Origin: Epibacterium ulvae
GTDB lineage: Bacteria > Pseudomonadota > Alphaproteobacteria > Rhodobacterales > Rhodobacteraceae
Length of the DNA: 64,000 bases
Direction of reading: 5' to 3'
Assembly (NCBI RefSeq): GCF_018678075.1
Contig: NZ_JAHHIR010000013.1
Coordinates: 113,299-177,298, forward strand
In this document: piece by piece, positions 16,474-25,071 of the stretch
Position numbering within the stretch: position 1 is the stretch's first letter
How the letters are laid out: each line of letters starts with the position of its first letter
Position numbers and translations under genes: made by a program
Notes under the pieces: model-generated
Databases searched by the model: none
What the model was told of the DNA's origin: nothing
The model's input: the letters and a program-made list of their open reading frames with translations, nothing else

Positions 16474-17199
16474 TTAAGCCGGCATCGCAAGCCATTCTGC
16501 CAGTGCCTGATTGACACCTTGTGGGTTTTCCAATGTGGGCAGATGCGCCGCATAGGGCACCTCGATCACTGTGCCGCGCGGCAGCATTGTCGCCACAAAA
16601 TCTAGCCGCTTCTTAGGCACCACGCGGTCATATTCACCGCGCAATACCAAGCCAGGACCCGTACACCGCCGCAGCGCATTCTGCATGTCACTGCGCCGCT
16701 GCATGGCGCGAGATTGGGCGACAAAGACCTCACCCCCAAGATCCAGCCCCATATCGATCAGACTTTGCGCCAGCTCCATCCGGTTGCTTGCCGGAGCCAG
16801 CAGATCGGGTTCGACAATACTGCGCACGGCTTCCGGCAACCGGCCCGTGCGCGCGCCAATGATATGGGGTTCACGTTCAGAGGATGTTCCAGGACTGTCC
16901 GGTTGGGCCGAGGCCGACATCAGACACAGACGCGACACGCGTTCCGGCGCGCGGCGCAGCAATTCCATCGCAACCACACCGCCCAGACCCAGCCCCACCA
17001 GCGCAAAATGCAGCGGCAGCTGTGGCAGCATCTGTGCGGCGATCTGCTCCACCGTATCACCACTGATCGGGGGCGCGATCATCACCGGCATAAACCCAGA
17101 GAACACCTCTAATTGCGGTGCGAACACCCGGGCATCTGACATCATGCCGGGGATCATCACCATGGGCTCCAGTTCCAGCAGAGCGCTGCCTGTCATCAT
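16474..17199 (-). CDS. Alpha/beta hydrolase fold protein with a missing nucleophile serine
   Basis: A 241-residue alpha/beta hydrolase. The elbow reads GLGLGG at residues 69-74 where active relatives have G-x-S-x-G-G, so the nucleophile position (residue 71, codon GGT) is glycine. The acid in RGEYDRVVP and the base in PYAAHLPTLE are still present. An AGT serine codon is one base change away. It may be a non-catalytic binding protein or carry a recent loss. The start at 17199 was chosen because upstream codons extend into an unlikely arginine-rich stretch; the next ATG is one codon later. Confidence 0.75.
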   Translation of the reverse strand: MMTGSALLELEPMVMIPGMMSDARVFAPQLEVFSGFMPVMIAPPISGDTVEQIAAQMLPQLPLHFALVGLGLGGVVAMELLRRAPERVSRLCLMSASAQPDSPGTSSEREPHIIGARTGRLPEAVRSIVEPDLLAPASNRMELAQSLIDMGLDLGGEVFVAQSRAMQRRSDMQNALRRCTGPGLVLRGEYDRVVPKKRLDFVATMLPRGTVIEVPYAAHLPTLENPQGVNQALAEWLAMPA

Positions 17200-17313
17200 C
17201 TCACCACCACATTGCGAAGATCGCCGCCCGTGGGGTCCTCGCATGGCCCCAATTTGCGGCTTTCCCATTGAAATCGCAAGATTTGCATGCGACTCGAACG
17301 GGCAACCGTGACT

Positions 17314-17739
17314 TTAATACCCGTCCCAGCAAAAGGCACCATCTTTGCGCAGTGGTGCAAACGGGTTCATGGTTACCTCCCAGAAATGGCCCTCGGGGTC
17401 GCGGAAATATCCGCCATAACCGCCCCAGAACACCTCTTTCGGTTGCTTTAGGATCTCCGCTCCGGCCTTGGCCGCTGCCGCCATCACCGCGTCCACTTCG
17501 GAGCGGGTGCGCCCGTTGTAGGACAGGGTGCTTGCGCCCTGCCCCAGGCTTTCGACCGGCAGTCCCATGTCCTTGGCCAGGGCTTCAATCGGGTAGAGCC
17601 CCAGCGTCTGCCCTAAAAGATCAAAGACCACGATCCCATCCGGGCTTTCCAGCTCTTCCCAGCCCATCGCGCGGTAAAAAACTGTCGCCTTTTCGATGTT
17701 CTGCACGCCCAATGTGATCAAACTGACCCGCTGTTCCAA
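17314..17739 (-). CDS. VOC family (glyoxalase/bleomycin resistance-like) protein
   Basis: A 141-residue vicinal-oxygen-chelate protein with a VSLITLGVQNIEKATVFY first module, a KAGAEILKQPKEVFWGGY turn and FRDPEGHFWEVTMNP at the end of the second. These are shared with lyase and dioxygenase relatives, but the substrate is unknown. The start is TTG at 17739: a GGGAGGG sits about 8 bases upstream and the family begins (M)EQRVSLITLG. Longer frames run into a glycine run that looks like spacer. Confidence 0.82.
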   Translation of the reverse strand: MEQRVSLITLGVQNIEKATVFYRAMGWEELESPDGIVVFDLLGQTLGLYPIEALAKDMGLPVESLGQGASTLSYNGRTRSEVDAVMAAAAKAGAEILKQPKEVFWGGYGGYFRDPEGHFWEVTMNPFAPLRKDGAFCWDGY

Positions 17740-17889
17740 ACCGATACCCTCCCTCGTCTTTTGCGGCCCACCGCCGCCGCCACAACTATAGGTACTGTGC
17801 ATTGGCGACACCACCGGTGAAGTCAAAACAGATTTCATCTGCGCCAAGATGTCGGCGCGACTGCTTAGCCAACAGGCAGGTGCCTAGGC

Positions 17890-18477
17890 TTACGTATCAA
17901 CCGTCTCAATTGCGCGCCATCCGTGGATCAAGCTCCAATCCGCCAGATCGATCGCGATGACATTGCCACCGCCGCCGCCGGGCTGGTCCCATTTGCGATC
18001 AATCGCAACGCCCATGACATGGCACAGGGTCAAGGCGCCGACGCCGCCATGGGCCACAACCGCAATATCGCCATCGGGCGCCTCATCTGCGATCTGGCGC
18101 AGGGCGGCGATCACCCGGCTCTGCGCGTCAATTGCCCGCTCCCAACCGCGGATGCTTTCGGTGGGGTTGGCAAAAAACGCATCTGCGGTGCGCTCGAATT
18201 CTTCCTTGGGCAGGAAGCCGGTGGCCGAGCGGTCATTTTCATGCAACGCCTCAACCACATGGTGGCGCGCGCCGACCTGCGCACACAGGATTTCAGCCCC
18301 GTCGCGCGCCTTTTTCTCGGCGCTGGAATAGACGCTGGTGACCCCGCGCACATAGGCGCTGGCCGAAAACACGTCGTGACGGGCGCGGCCTGTGGCGCTT
18401 AGCCCCCAATCGGGAACCGGCACTGCGGGGTCAATTTCGACCTCACCATGGGTGACAAACAAAAGACGACGTACCAT
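17890..18477 (-). CDS. Histidine phosphatase superfamily protein
   Basis: A 195-residue phosphoglycerate mutase-like protein. The N-terminal motif reads FVTHGE, with histidine 10 as the predicted phospho-acceptor, and the second catalytic histidine is in VAHGGVGAL. The arginine of the usual RHG is replaced by threonine, which could lower phosphate binding. The start codon follows directly on the stop of the upstream hydrolase gene (TAAATG), so the two form an operon. Substrate unknown. Confidence 0.85.
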   Translation of the reverse strand: MVRRLLFVTHGEVEIDPAVPVPDWGLSATGRARHDVFSASAYVRGVTSVYSSAEKKARDGAEILCAQVGARHHVVEALHENDRSATGFLPKEEFERTADAFFANPTESIRGWERAIDAQSRVIAALRQIADEAPDGDIAVVAHGGVGALTLCHVMGVAIDRKWDQPGGGGGNVIAIDLADWSLIHGWRAIETVDT

Positions 18478-19227
18478 TTACAAAACCTCGTTTACGGCGG
18501 CCTCTATCAAAGCAAGGCAAGCCTCATCAGAAAATCGGTGATCTGCATCTTTGACCAGGGTCAGACGCATGTCGGTGCAGGTGGCGTGATCCATCAACTT
18601 CAATGCGGTCTCGGTGCTGACAGCCGTATCAGCCGTGCCTTGCAGGCACCTAACCGGGAACGGCAAATCCAACGGGTCGCGCAGCACCAGATGGGCGCGG
18701 CCGTCCTCGATCATCCGTTTGGTCACCACATAGGGCTCCATATAGTCGGACGGCAGGTAGACAACGCCTTTGCTTTGCAATTCGGACTTTTGCGCATCAG
18801 TGAAACTTTGCCACCAGCCGTCCTCGGTAAAGTCAGGCGCGGCCGCGATGGTGACCATCCCCTTGATCCGGTCGGCGCGCGCCTTGGCCAACAGAAGGGC
18901 CTGCCAGCCGCCCATCGAGGAGCCAACCGGCACGATTTCACCTTCGGTCAACTGGTCAATCACTGCCAGCGTGTCCTGATGCCAATCGCCGATGCAGGTG
19001 TCCTCATAGCGCTCAGAGCTGATCCCGTGACCGGAGTAGTCAAACCGCAAAAACGCCCGTCCTTGCGCTGCGGCCCAAGCTTCCAGATGCACGGCCTTTG
19101 TGCCCTCCATGTCTGACTTGAGCCCGCCCAGGAATACAATGGTCGGCCCCATGCCCGCGTGCCTGTGATAGGCGATCCGCCGGCCTTGGGGGGTGTCCAG
19201 ATATTGTGCGTCTTTGGCATCCGACAT
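18478..19227 (-). CDS. Alpha/beta hydrolase
   Basis: A 249-residue hydrolase with an intact GSSMGG nucleophile elbow, a TADTAVS acid region and a KDADHRFS base region. The FLGGLKSDMEG loop supplies the oxyanion hole, and FDYSGHGISS follows. It resembles small esterases/abhydrolase proteins, with no clue to substrate. ATG 19227 starts the compact family N-terminus; a longer frame to 19359 gives an unrelated basic leader. It abuts the histidine phosphatase gene. Confidence 0.85.
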   Translation of the reverse strand: MSDAKDAQYLDTPQGRRIAYHRHAGMGPTIVFLGGLKSDMEGTKAVHLEAWAAAQGRAFLRFDYSGHGISSERYEDTCIGDWHQDTLAVIDQLTEGEIVPVGSSMGGWQALLLAKARADRIKGMVTIAAAPDFTEDGWWQSFTDAQKSELQSKGVVYLPSDYMEPYVVTKRMIEDGRAHLVLRDPLDLPFPVRCLQGTADTAVSTETALKLMDHATCTDMRLTLVKDADHRFSDEACLALIEAAVNEVL

Positions 19228-19388
19228 GGGGGTCTCCGTCACAGGTCTGTTGGTCCTTGGCATGGCATGTTTCGCCAGATTCGCAAACAGCTTCGCCTGT
19301 TGGTGGGCGTGTATGCGGTGGACCGCACCTGCACGCCTAAAAGGTGACCATATTGACACGTGACTAAAGAATCACATATCAACACCAC

Positions 19389-20150
19389 ATGGACAAGATC
19401 TTCAAAGCCCTCAACGACCCGGCCCGACGCGCGCTCCTGGACAGTTTGCGCGCCAAGGACGGTCAAAGCCTCAGCGAGCTGGAAAGCCAGTTCGACATGA
19501 CGCGGTTCGGGGTGATGAAACATTTAGGTGTTTTGGAGGACGCCGGTCTTGTGCTGTCCAAGAAACAGGGGCGGTTCAAATACCATTATCTGAACGCGGT
19601 GCCCCTGCAAGAAGTCATCGATCGCTGGATCGAACCCCTGCTCGCCAAGCCGCTTGCACGCGGCATGATTGATCTCAAATCCCACCTGGAAGGGACTGCC
19701 CAAATGTCTGCCACTGCTGCCAAACCCGATTTCATCCATCAAACGCTGATCCGCTGTAGCCAGGACGCCTTGTGGGACGCGTTGACTGTTGCCGATCAGG
19801 TCGCAGCCCACCATTTTGCCTGCGACCGCGCAGAAGGCGATGCGATTGCGCCGGATGCGGCGTTGCAAATGATCCGCAAAGACGGCTCCACCATGCTGAC
19901 CCAGCGGGTGATCTCTCTGACGCCAAAGTCACGCATCGATATGACGTTTGAGCCGAATTTTGGTGGTGGCGATGGCAAAGCCAGCCACATCGCCTTTTTG
20001 ATCGATGTGGAAGGCGATCACTGCAAGCTGACTTGCGAACATTATGCGGTGCCGCCTGAGATGCAGGCCATTCGCGACGGTTGGATGCGCTTTGCGTCCT
20101 CGATCAAATCCTGGCTGGAAACCGGTAAACCCATCAAAATGGACGATTGA
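19389..20150 (+). CDS. ArsR-type regulator fused to an SRPBCC (AHSA1-like) domain
   Basis: A 253-residue fusion. Residues 1 to about 95 form a winged helix of the ArsR family (DPARRALLDSLRAKDG, RFGVMKHLGVLEDAGLV). After a short linker the rest is an SRPBCC/AHSA1 ligand-binding fold (FIHQTLIRCSQDALWDALT to MRFASSIKSWLETG). No metal-sensing cysteines are visible. Such fusions are thought to sense a hydrophobic ligand through the C-terminal cavity. It is divergent from the hydrolase-phosphatase operon and lies just before a MAPEG gene. Confidence 0.85.
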   Translation: MDKIFKALNDPARRALLDSLRAKDGQSLSELESQFDMTRFGVMKHLGVLEDAGLVLSKKQGRFKYHYLNAVPLQEVIDRWIEPLLAKPLARGMIDLKSHLEGTAQMSATAAKPDFIHQTLIRCSQDALWDALTVADQVAAHHFACDRAEGDAIAPDAALQMIRKDGSTMLTQRVISLTPKSRIDMTFEPNFGGGDGKASHIAFLIDVEGDHCKLTCEHYAVPPEMQAIRDGWMRFASSIKSWLETGKPIKMDD

Positions 20151-20155
20151 ATCCT

Positions 20156-20599
20156 ATGATAACGAGTATGACTTCCGAACTTGTCTATCTTACCCTCAGT
20201 GCGCTTTTGGCCGGATCGCTGTGGATCCCGTTTGTGATTGGTCAGGGCGGTGATCCCAAGGGCCATACCGATTTCACCCGACCGCCCGATATCACCCAAT
20301 TGCGCCCCTGGGTGCAGCGGTCCTTTCGCGCCCATCAAAACGCGATTGAGACCACGTTGCCCTTTGCAATTGTGGTTCTGGTTGCCCATGTGGCCGGTCT
20401 GTCCAATAGCGTCACGGGCACGGCGGCAGCGGTGTTTTTCTGGACCCGGCTGGTGCATGCGGCGGGGATGATTAGTGGCCTTGCTATCTTTCCCATACGT
20501 CCGATCATTTTCTCCGTGAGCTATGCCTGCACGGTGGTGATCGCGGTTATGGTTCTGTTGGGCAGCCTTGGACAGCACGCGCATGTGGAGGGGGCTTAA
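20156..20599 (+). CDS. MAPEG family membrane protein
   Basis: A 147-residue integral membrane protein with four hydrophobic segments and the MAPEG-like RSFRAHQNAIETTLPF helix. MAPEG proteins are glutathione-dependent or eicosanoid-type enzymes in eukaryotes; bacterial roles are unsettled. It begins five bases after the upstream regulator stop. ATG 20156 is preferred, with 20168 as an alternative start. The short spacing suggests co-transcription with the ArsR-SRPBCC gene, which may regulate it. Confidence 0.8.
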   Translation: MITSMTSELVYLTLSALLAGSLWIPFVIGQGGDPKGHTDFTRPPDITQLRPWVQRSFRAHQNAIETTLPFAIVVLVAHVAGLSNSVTGTAAAVFFWTRLVHAAGMISGLAIFPIRPIIFSVSYACTVVIAVMVLLGSLGQHAHVEGA

Positions 20600-20665
20600 A
20601 GGCAGACCAACCCCTCCCGCCCGTCGCAAGACAATCACAGATTGCCCCGCTCCCGTTGGGCCGCG

Positions 20666-20686
20666 CGCTGCGCCAAAGGCGCAGCG
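20666..20686 (+). other. Strong hairpin in the thrS leader
   Basis: Nine-base GC-rich arms (20666-20674 and 20678-20686) close a three-A loop in the 238-base region 20600-20837 before thrS. There is no T tract and no convincing T-box, so its role, if any, is unclear. Confidence 0.4.
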
Positions 20687-20837
20687 TACCATCGCCCAGC
20701 CGCACCCCTTCAAACATCTCGAAACGGACGTGCCCAAGGGGTTGACGCTGCTGTTTCTTTTCGTCATCAACGCGGGCGAACCATAACCCGCAACCGGGCG
20801 TTCTGTGGGCGCCAAACCGACGAGGAGAGCCAGACCT

Positions 20838-22784
20838 ATGGCCCAAGTCTCCCTTACCTTTCCCGATGGCAATGCGCGATCCTATGACGCAGGAGTCACC
20901 GCTGCCGAAGTCGCATCCTCCATCTCCACCTCGCTGGGCAAAAAAGCGATCTCGGCCACTGTGAACGGCCAGCACTGGGATCTGCAATGGCCCATCGACG
21001 CGGATGCCTCCATCGCAATTCACACCATGAAGGACGATGCGCAGGCCAATGAGCTGATCCGCCACGACCTTGCCCATATCATGGCACGCGCGGTGCAAGA
21101 GATCTGGCCCGACACCAAAGTCACCATCGGCCCGGTGATCGACAATGGCTGGTATTATGACTTTGACCGTGCAGAGCCCTTCACCCCCGAAGATCTCGGC
21201 GCGATTGAAAAGAAGATGAAGGACATCATAAACAAGCGTGATGCAGTCCGCACCGAGGTCTGGGACCGTAACCGCGCGATCCAGCATTACACCGACAACA
21301 ACGAACCCTATAAAGTCGAGCTGATCGACGCCATCCCCGGCGACGAGCCGCTGCGGATGTATTGGCACGGTGACTGGCAGGATCTGTGCCGGGGTCCGCA
21401 CCTGCAACACACTGGTCAAGTACCAGGTGATGCGTTCAAACTGATGTCCATCGCCGGTGCCTATTGGCGCGGTGACAGCGATCGCGCCATGTTGCAGCGG
21501 ATCTACGGCGTCGCCTTCACCGGCAAGGAAAAGCTGAAAAAGCACCTCAATATGCTGGAAGAGGCCGCCAAGCGCGACCACCGCAAATTGGGCAAGGAAA
21601 TGGGCCTGTTCCACATGCAGGAAGAAGCCCCCGGTCAGGTGTTCTGGCACCCGAACGGCTGGCGTGTCTACACGACCTTGCAGGACTATATGCGCCGCAT
21701 GCAGGACAAGGACGGCTATGTTGAGGTCAACACCCCGCAGGTGGTTGACCGCAAACTGTGGGAAAAATCCGGCCACTGGGACAAGTACCAGGAAAACATG
21801 TTCATCGTCGAAGTGGATGAGGAACACGCCCGCGAAAAAGCCGTCAACGCGCTCAAGCCGATGAACTGCCCCTGCCACGTGCAGATCTTTAACCAGGGTC
21901 TCAAATCCTATCGCGATCTGCCGATGCGGATGGCGGAGTTCGGCTCTTGTGCGCGTTATGAACCCTCGGGCGCGTTGCATGGTATTATGCGGGTCCGTGG
22001 CTTTACCCAAGACGACGGCCATATCTTCTGTGCCGACGATCAGATCGAAGCAGAGACCGCAAAATTCATCGCCTTCCTCGCCAAAGTCTATGCCGACCTC
22101 GGCTTTAATGACTGGACCATCAAACTCTCCACCCGCCCTGAAAAGCGGATCGGCTCGGATGAGACCTGGGATCAGATGGAACAGGCGCTGGGGGATGCCT
22201 GCAAGGCTGCGGGATATGACTATGAGATCCTCGAAGGCGAAGGCGCGTTTTATGGACCCAAGCTGGAGTTCACTCTGACGGACGCCATTGGGCGGAACTG
22301 GCAATGTGGCACGCTGCAAGTGGATGCCAACCTGCCAGAGCGTCTGGAGGCCAACTTTATCGGTGCCGATGGCCACAAACATCGCCCGGTCATGTTGCAC
22401 CGCGCCTGCCTTGGCTCCTTTGAACGTTTCATCGGCATCCTGATCGAAGAGCACGCGGGCAAACTGCCCTTCTGGCTGGCGCCGCGTCAGGTGGTTGTCG
22501 CCTCGATCACCTCGGATGCGGATGCCTATGTGGCTGAGGTTGTCGCCGAGCTGCAAGCAGCCGGTGTGCGGGTCGAAGCCGACATCCGCAACGAGAAGAT
22601 CAACTATAAGGTCCGCGAACATTCGCTGGGCAAAGTTCCGGTCATTCTCGCCGTTGGCCACCGTGAAGTGGAGGAACGCACCGTATCCGTTCGTCGCCTC
22701 GGTGAAAAACAAACAAAGGTTGAAACCCTGGCAGATGTAACAAATGCGCTGAAAATCGAAGCAACCCCGCCCGACATTCTGTAA
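20838..22784 (+). CDS. thrS: Threonine--tRNA ligase
   Basis: A 648-residue class II aminoacyl-tRNA synthetase that charges tRNA-Thr. The TGS domain is at the N-terminus ([16 protein letters not shown]), followed by the editing domain with [11 protein letters not shown] and the catalytic core with motif 2 [22 protein letters not shown] residues, YGPKLEF and motif 3 [11 protein letters not shown]. The C-terminal anticodon-binding domain is intact. Length matches bacterial ThrRS. ATG 20838 has GAGGAGAG upstream. A strong terminator follows. Confidence 0.98.
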   Translation: MAQVSLTFPDGNARSYDAGVTAAEVASSISTSLGKKAISATVNGQHWDLQWPIDADASIAIHTMKDDAQANELIRHDLAHIMARAVQEIWPDTKVTIGPVIDNGWYYDFDRAEPFTPEDLGAIEKKMKDIINKRDAVRTEVWDRNRAIQHYTDNNEPYKVELIDAIPGDEPLRMYWHGDWQDLCRGPHLQHTGQVPGDAFKLMSIAGAYWRGDSDRAMLQRIYGVAFTGKEKLKKHLNMLEEAAKRDHRKLGKEMGLFHMQEEAPGQVFWHPNGWRVYTTLQDYMRRMQDKDGYVEVNTPQVVDRKLWEKSGHWDKYQENMFIVEVDEEHAREKAVNALKPMNCPCHVQIFNQGLKSYRDLPMRMAEFGSCARYEPSGALHGIMRVRGFTQDDGHIFCADDQIEAETAKFIAFLAKVYADLGFNDWTIKLSTRPEKRIGSDETWDQMEQALGDACKAAGYDYEILEGEGAFYGPKLEFTLTDAIGRNWQCGTLQVDANLPERLEANFIGADGHKHRPVMLHRACLGSFERFIGILIEEHAGKLPFWLAPRQVVVASITSDADAYVAEVVAELQAAGVRVEADIRNEKINYKVREHSLGKVPVILAVGHREVEERTVSVRRLGEKQTKVETLADVTNALKIEATPPDIL

Positions 22785-22809
22785 CATTTGCTCACGACCC
22801 CCAATTAAG

Positions 22810-22833
22810 CGGCCCGGAGACGGGCCGTTTTTT
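22810..22833 (+). terminator. thrS intrinsic terminator
   Basis: CGGCCCG and CGGGCCG arms around a GAGA loop lead into six T residues. It stands 26 bases after the thrS stop and separates it from the bufferin operon. Confidence 0.9.
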
Positions 22834-23014
22834 GTTACAAAACCGTCAACACTGTAGCAAACGGCGGAAATCGGCCCGTAAATTGCGAAATTTCGTAACA
22901 GTCACTGACGCGCGCGTTACTAACAGCCTCGTGACTTCACGCAGGCTACACTTCGGGTTAGGTTTTTCATGTCATCACGACGACACCGCATGTGTAATCA
23001 AAAGGATTATTGAG

Positions 23015-23320
23015 ATGTCGAACACCGCAAAAACTTTTGCAGTTGCAGGCGCAGTAGCCGCAGCAATGACCGCAACCCTGACCGGTTCCGCTTCCGCTCA
23101 GTCCAAAGAGAAGTGCTACGGCGTTTCCCTGGCTGGCCAGAACGACTGCGCCGCAGGCCCCGGCACCACCTGCGCCGGCACCTCGACCGTAGACTACCAA
23201 GGCAACGCATGGACCCTGGTTGACGCAGGTTCCTGCGCTTCCATCGAACTGCCAGCACTGGCAGACGGTTCCGAGCGTAACGGTTCGCTGGAAGCCCTGG
23301 AGCGTGACCTGCCGGCATAA
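23015..23320 (+). CDS. bufA: BufA1-family (DUF2282) bufferin-type metallophore precursor
   Basis: A 101-residue RiPP precursor. Residues 1-28 form a Sec signal peptide ending SASA, as in bufferins, where the signal peptide serves as leader. The mature part has four cysteines at 34, 45, 53 and 74 in the DUF2282 pattern [19 protein letters not shown] and AGSCAS, plus the family WTLVD segment. Bufferins are copper-sequestering periplasmic peptides whose cysteines are converted by an MNIO enzyme. The maturase, partner and DoxX genes follow directly. The ATG has AAGGA upstream; an open frame from 22832 has no signal peptide. Confidence 0.92.
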   Translation: MSNTAKTFAVAGAVAAAMTATLTGSASAQSKEKCYGVSLAGQNDCAAGPGTTCAGTSTVDYQGNAWTLVDAGSCASIELPALADGSERNGSLEALERDLPA

Positions 23321-23356
23321 GCCGCAGACACCGCATATGGTCTGATTTGTACATTT

Positions 23357-23390
23357 GGGGCGGAGCATGCCGCGTCCGCCCCTTATTCTT
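23357..23390 (+). terminator. Partial terminator between bufA and bufB
   Basis: GGGGCGGA and TCCGCCCC arms around a ten-base loop are followed by TTATTCTT. It sits in the 105-base gap after the precursor gene, so it would let most transcripts end there and make precursor in excess of maturase. Confidence 0.65.
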
Positions 23391-23425
23391 CGGTAACCAG
23401 GAAACGCGCAGAACGGAGAACAGCA

Positions 23426-24292
23426 ATGCTGGATAAATCCACATTCACGCATCTGCCGCAGACACCTGGCGTTGGCTACAAACCCCAGCATTTCAACGAC
23501 ATTATCTCGGACCCCGGCTCGGTCGGCTGGCTTGAGGTACATGCCGAGAACTATATGGGTGACGGCGGCCGTCCCCTGGCGCAATTGCGTCATCTGGCCG
23601 AAGAGTTTCCAATGTCTGTGCATGGTGTTGGCCTGTCCATCGGCGGCGAAGGCCCGCTGGATGGTGACCATCTGGCCCGGCTCAAACATCTTGTCGACTG
23701 GCTGAACCCGGCGTCCTTTTCCGAACATCTCGCCTGGTCGACCCACGACAGCGCCTTTTACAACGACCTGCTGCCGCTGCCCTATACGGATGCAACGCTG
23801 GCGCGGGTTTGCGCGCATATCAATCAGGTGCAGGACCTCTTGGGGCGCAAGATGCTGCTGGAGAACCCCTCCAGCTATCTGGCCTTTGCCGAAAGCACCT
23901 GGAGCGAACCTGAGTTTCTAAACGAAGTGGCCCGTCGCACCGGTTGTGGCCTGCTTTTGGATGTGAACAACGTCTTTGTCTCTGCCACCAATCTCGACTT
24001 CAGCCCACAAGGCTACATCGATGCTTATCCGCTGGATCTGGTGGGTGAAATCCATCTGGGCGGTCATGACGAAGATCACGACGACCACGGCAAGCCCCTG
24101 CTGATCGACAGCCACGGGCGCGCAGTTGTGGATCCGGTCTGGGCGCTGTTGGACTACACGTTGGAACGCTCCGGCCCCCTGCCCTTGTTGGTCGAATGGG
24201 ACAATGACGTGCCCGATTGGCCAACGCTTGAACGCGAGGCCGCACGCGCCGCCTCCGCCTTGGACCGCGTTTTGGTCGAGGTCGCCAAATGA
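23426..24292 (+). CDS. bufB: MNIO family (DUF692) bufferin maturase
   Basis: A 288-residue multinuclear non-heme iron oxidative enzyme of the MbnB/BufB type. TIM-barrel strands and candidate metal ligands are visible: VHAENYMG (about 38-45), FPMSVHGVGL with H66, SEHLAWS with H101, LENPSS with E146, LLLDVNN with D179, EIHLGGH with H210, DSHG at 228-231 and LVEWD with E257. MNIO enzymes use iron and oxygen to turn precursor cysteines into oxazole-type groups with a partner protein. Its stop overlaps the partner gene by four bases, so the two are produced together. Confidence 0.93.
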   Translation: MLDKSTFTHLPQTPGVGYKPQHFNDIISDPGSVGWLEVHAENYMGDGGRPLAQLRHLAEEFPMSVHGVGLSIGGEGPLDGDHLARLKHLVDWLNPASFSEHLAWSTHDSAFYNDLLPLPYTDATLARVCAHINQVQDLLGRKMLLENPSSYLAFAESTWSEPEFLNEVARRTGCGLLLDVNNVFVSATNLDFSPQGYIDAYPLDLVGEIHLGGHDEDHDDHGKPLLIDSHGRAVVDPVWALLDYTLERSGPLPLLVEWDNDVPDWPTLEREAARAASALDRVLVEVAK

Positions 24293-25068
24293 CCACCGAC
24301 ACGTCCCCCGCCAATGCGGTCAACCAGGCCGCGTTTACCCGCGCGATGATGGATGCCAGCATCACCACACCCCAAGGTCTGCGCGACAGCCAAAACCGCC
24401 CCGCCGGACGCCGGTTCAACGTTTATCGCAACAATGTCGCGGTCTCATTAACGGATGCGCTACTACAGGCCTTTCCGGTTGTGACCAAGCTGTTGAGCGA
24501 GGAAAACATGAAAGGGCTCGCTGGGATTTTTCTGCGCGCCCATCCGCCGCAATCGCCGCTGATGATGTTTTACGGCGCGGAATTCCCGGATTTCATCGCG
24601 CAGATGGAGCAGCTGTCGCATTTGGGCTATTTGGCCGATGTGGCACGCCTGGAACAACACATGCGGCGCGCCTATCACGCCGCCGATGCGACGCCGATTG
24701 ACCCAGACGCGCTTGGTAGTATCGCCCCCGAAGACCTGATGCAAACCCGCGTCAGTTTTACGCCTGCGATGCAGGTGATCCGCTCTCCCTGGCCGATCTT
24801 TGATATCTGGCGGTTCAACATGGAACAGGACGCGCCCAAACCGCAAGCCGGGGCGCAGGACGTCCTGATCACCCGGCCCGAATTCGACCCAACGCCCCAG
24901 CTTTTGCCGGTTGGAGGTGCTGCGTGGATCACTGCCCTGACAGGGGGCAAAACGATTGGTGAGGCTTTTGAGGTCGCCAACCAAGACGCTGATAACTTTG
25001 ACCTTTCGACAACACTTGCCTTGCTTTTGCAAGGGAACACACTCACCGCACTTCACAGGAAAGACTAA
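24289..25068 (+). CDS. bufC: HvfC/BufC-type partner of the MNIO maturase (DUF2063)
   Basis: A 259-residue protein with the DUF2063 N-terminal domain (QAAFTRAMM, RFNVYRNNVAVSLTDALLQAFPVV) typical of MbnC/BufC-like partners. In methanobactin and bufferin biosynthesis this protein forms a complex with the MNIO enzyme and recognises the precursor. The remainder is a helical domain lacking motifs I can name. The ATGA overlap with bufB supports a fixed complex ratio. Confidence 0.9.
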   Translation: MTTDTSPANAVNQAAFTRAMMDASITTPQGLRDSQNRPAGRRFNVYRNNVAVSLTDALLQAFPVVTKLLSEENMKGLAGIFLRAHPPQSPLMMFYGAEFPDFIAQMEQLSHLGYLADVARLEQHMRRAYHAADATPIDPDALGSIAPEDLMQTRVSFTPAMQVIRSPWPIFDIWRFNMEQDAPKPQAGAQDVLITRPEFDPTPQLLPVGGAAWITALTGGKTIGEAFEVANQDADNFDLSTTLALLLQGNTLTALHRKD

Positions 25069-25071
25069 CGC

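Noticed and set aside
20547..22787. A 746-codon open frame on the minus strand opposite thrS
   Set aside because: It is antisense to a certain ThrRS gene and has no family motifs. GC-rich coding DNA often leaves the opposite frame open.
22895..22920. GTAAC...GTTAC inverted arms before bufA, possibly an ECF-type promoter
   Set aside because: The spacing between the AAC and CGT elements is shorter than I would expect, and no sigma gene is nearby, so I did not list it as a promoter.
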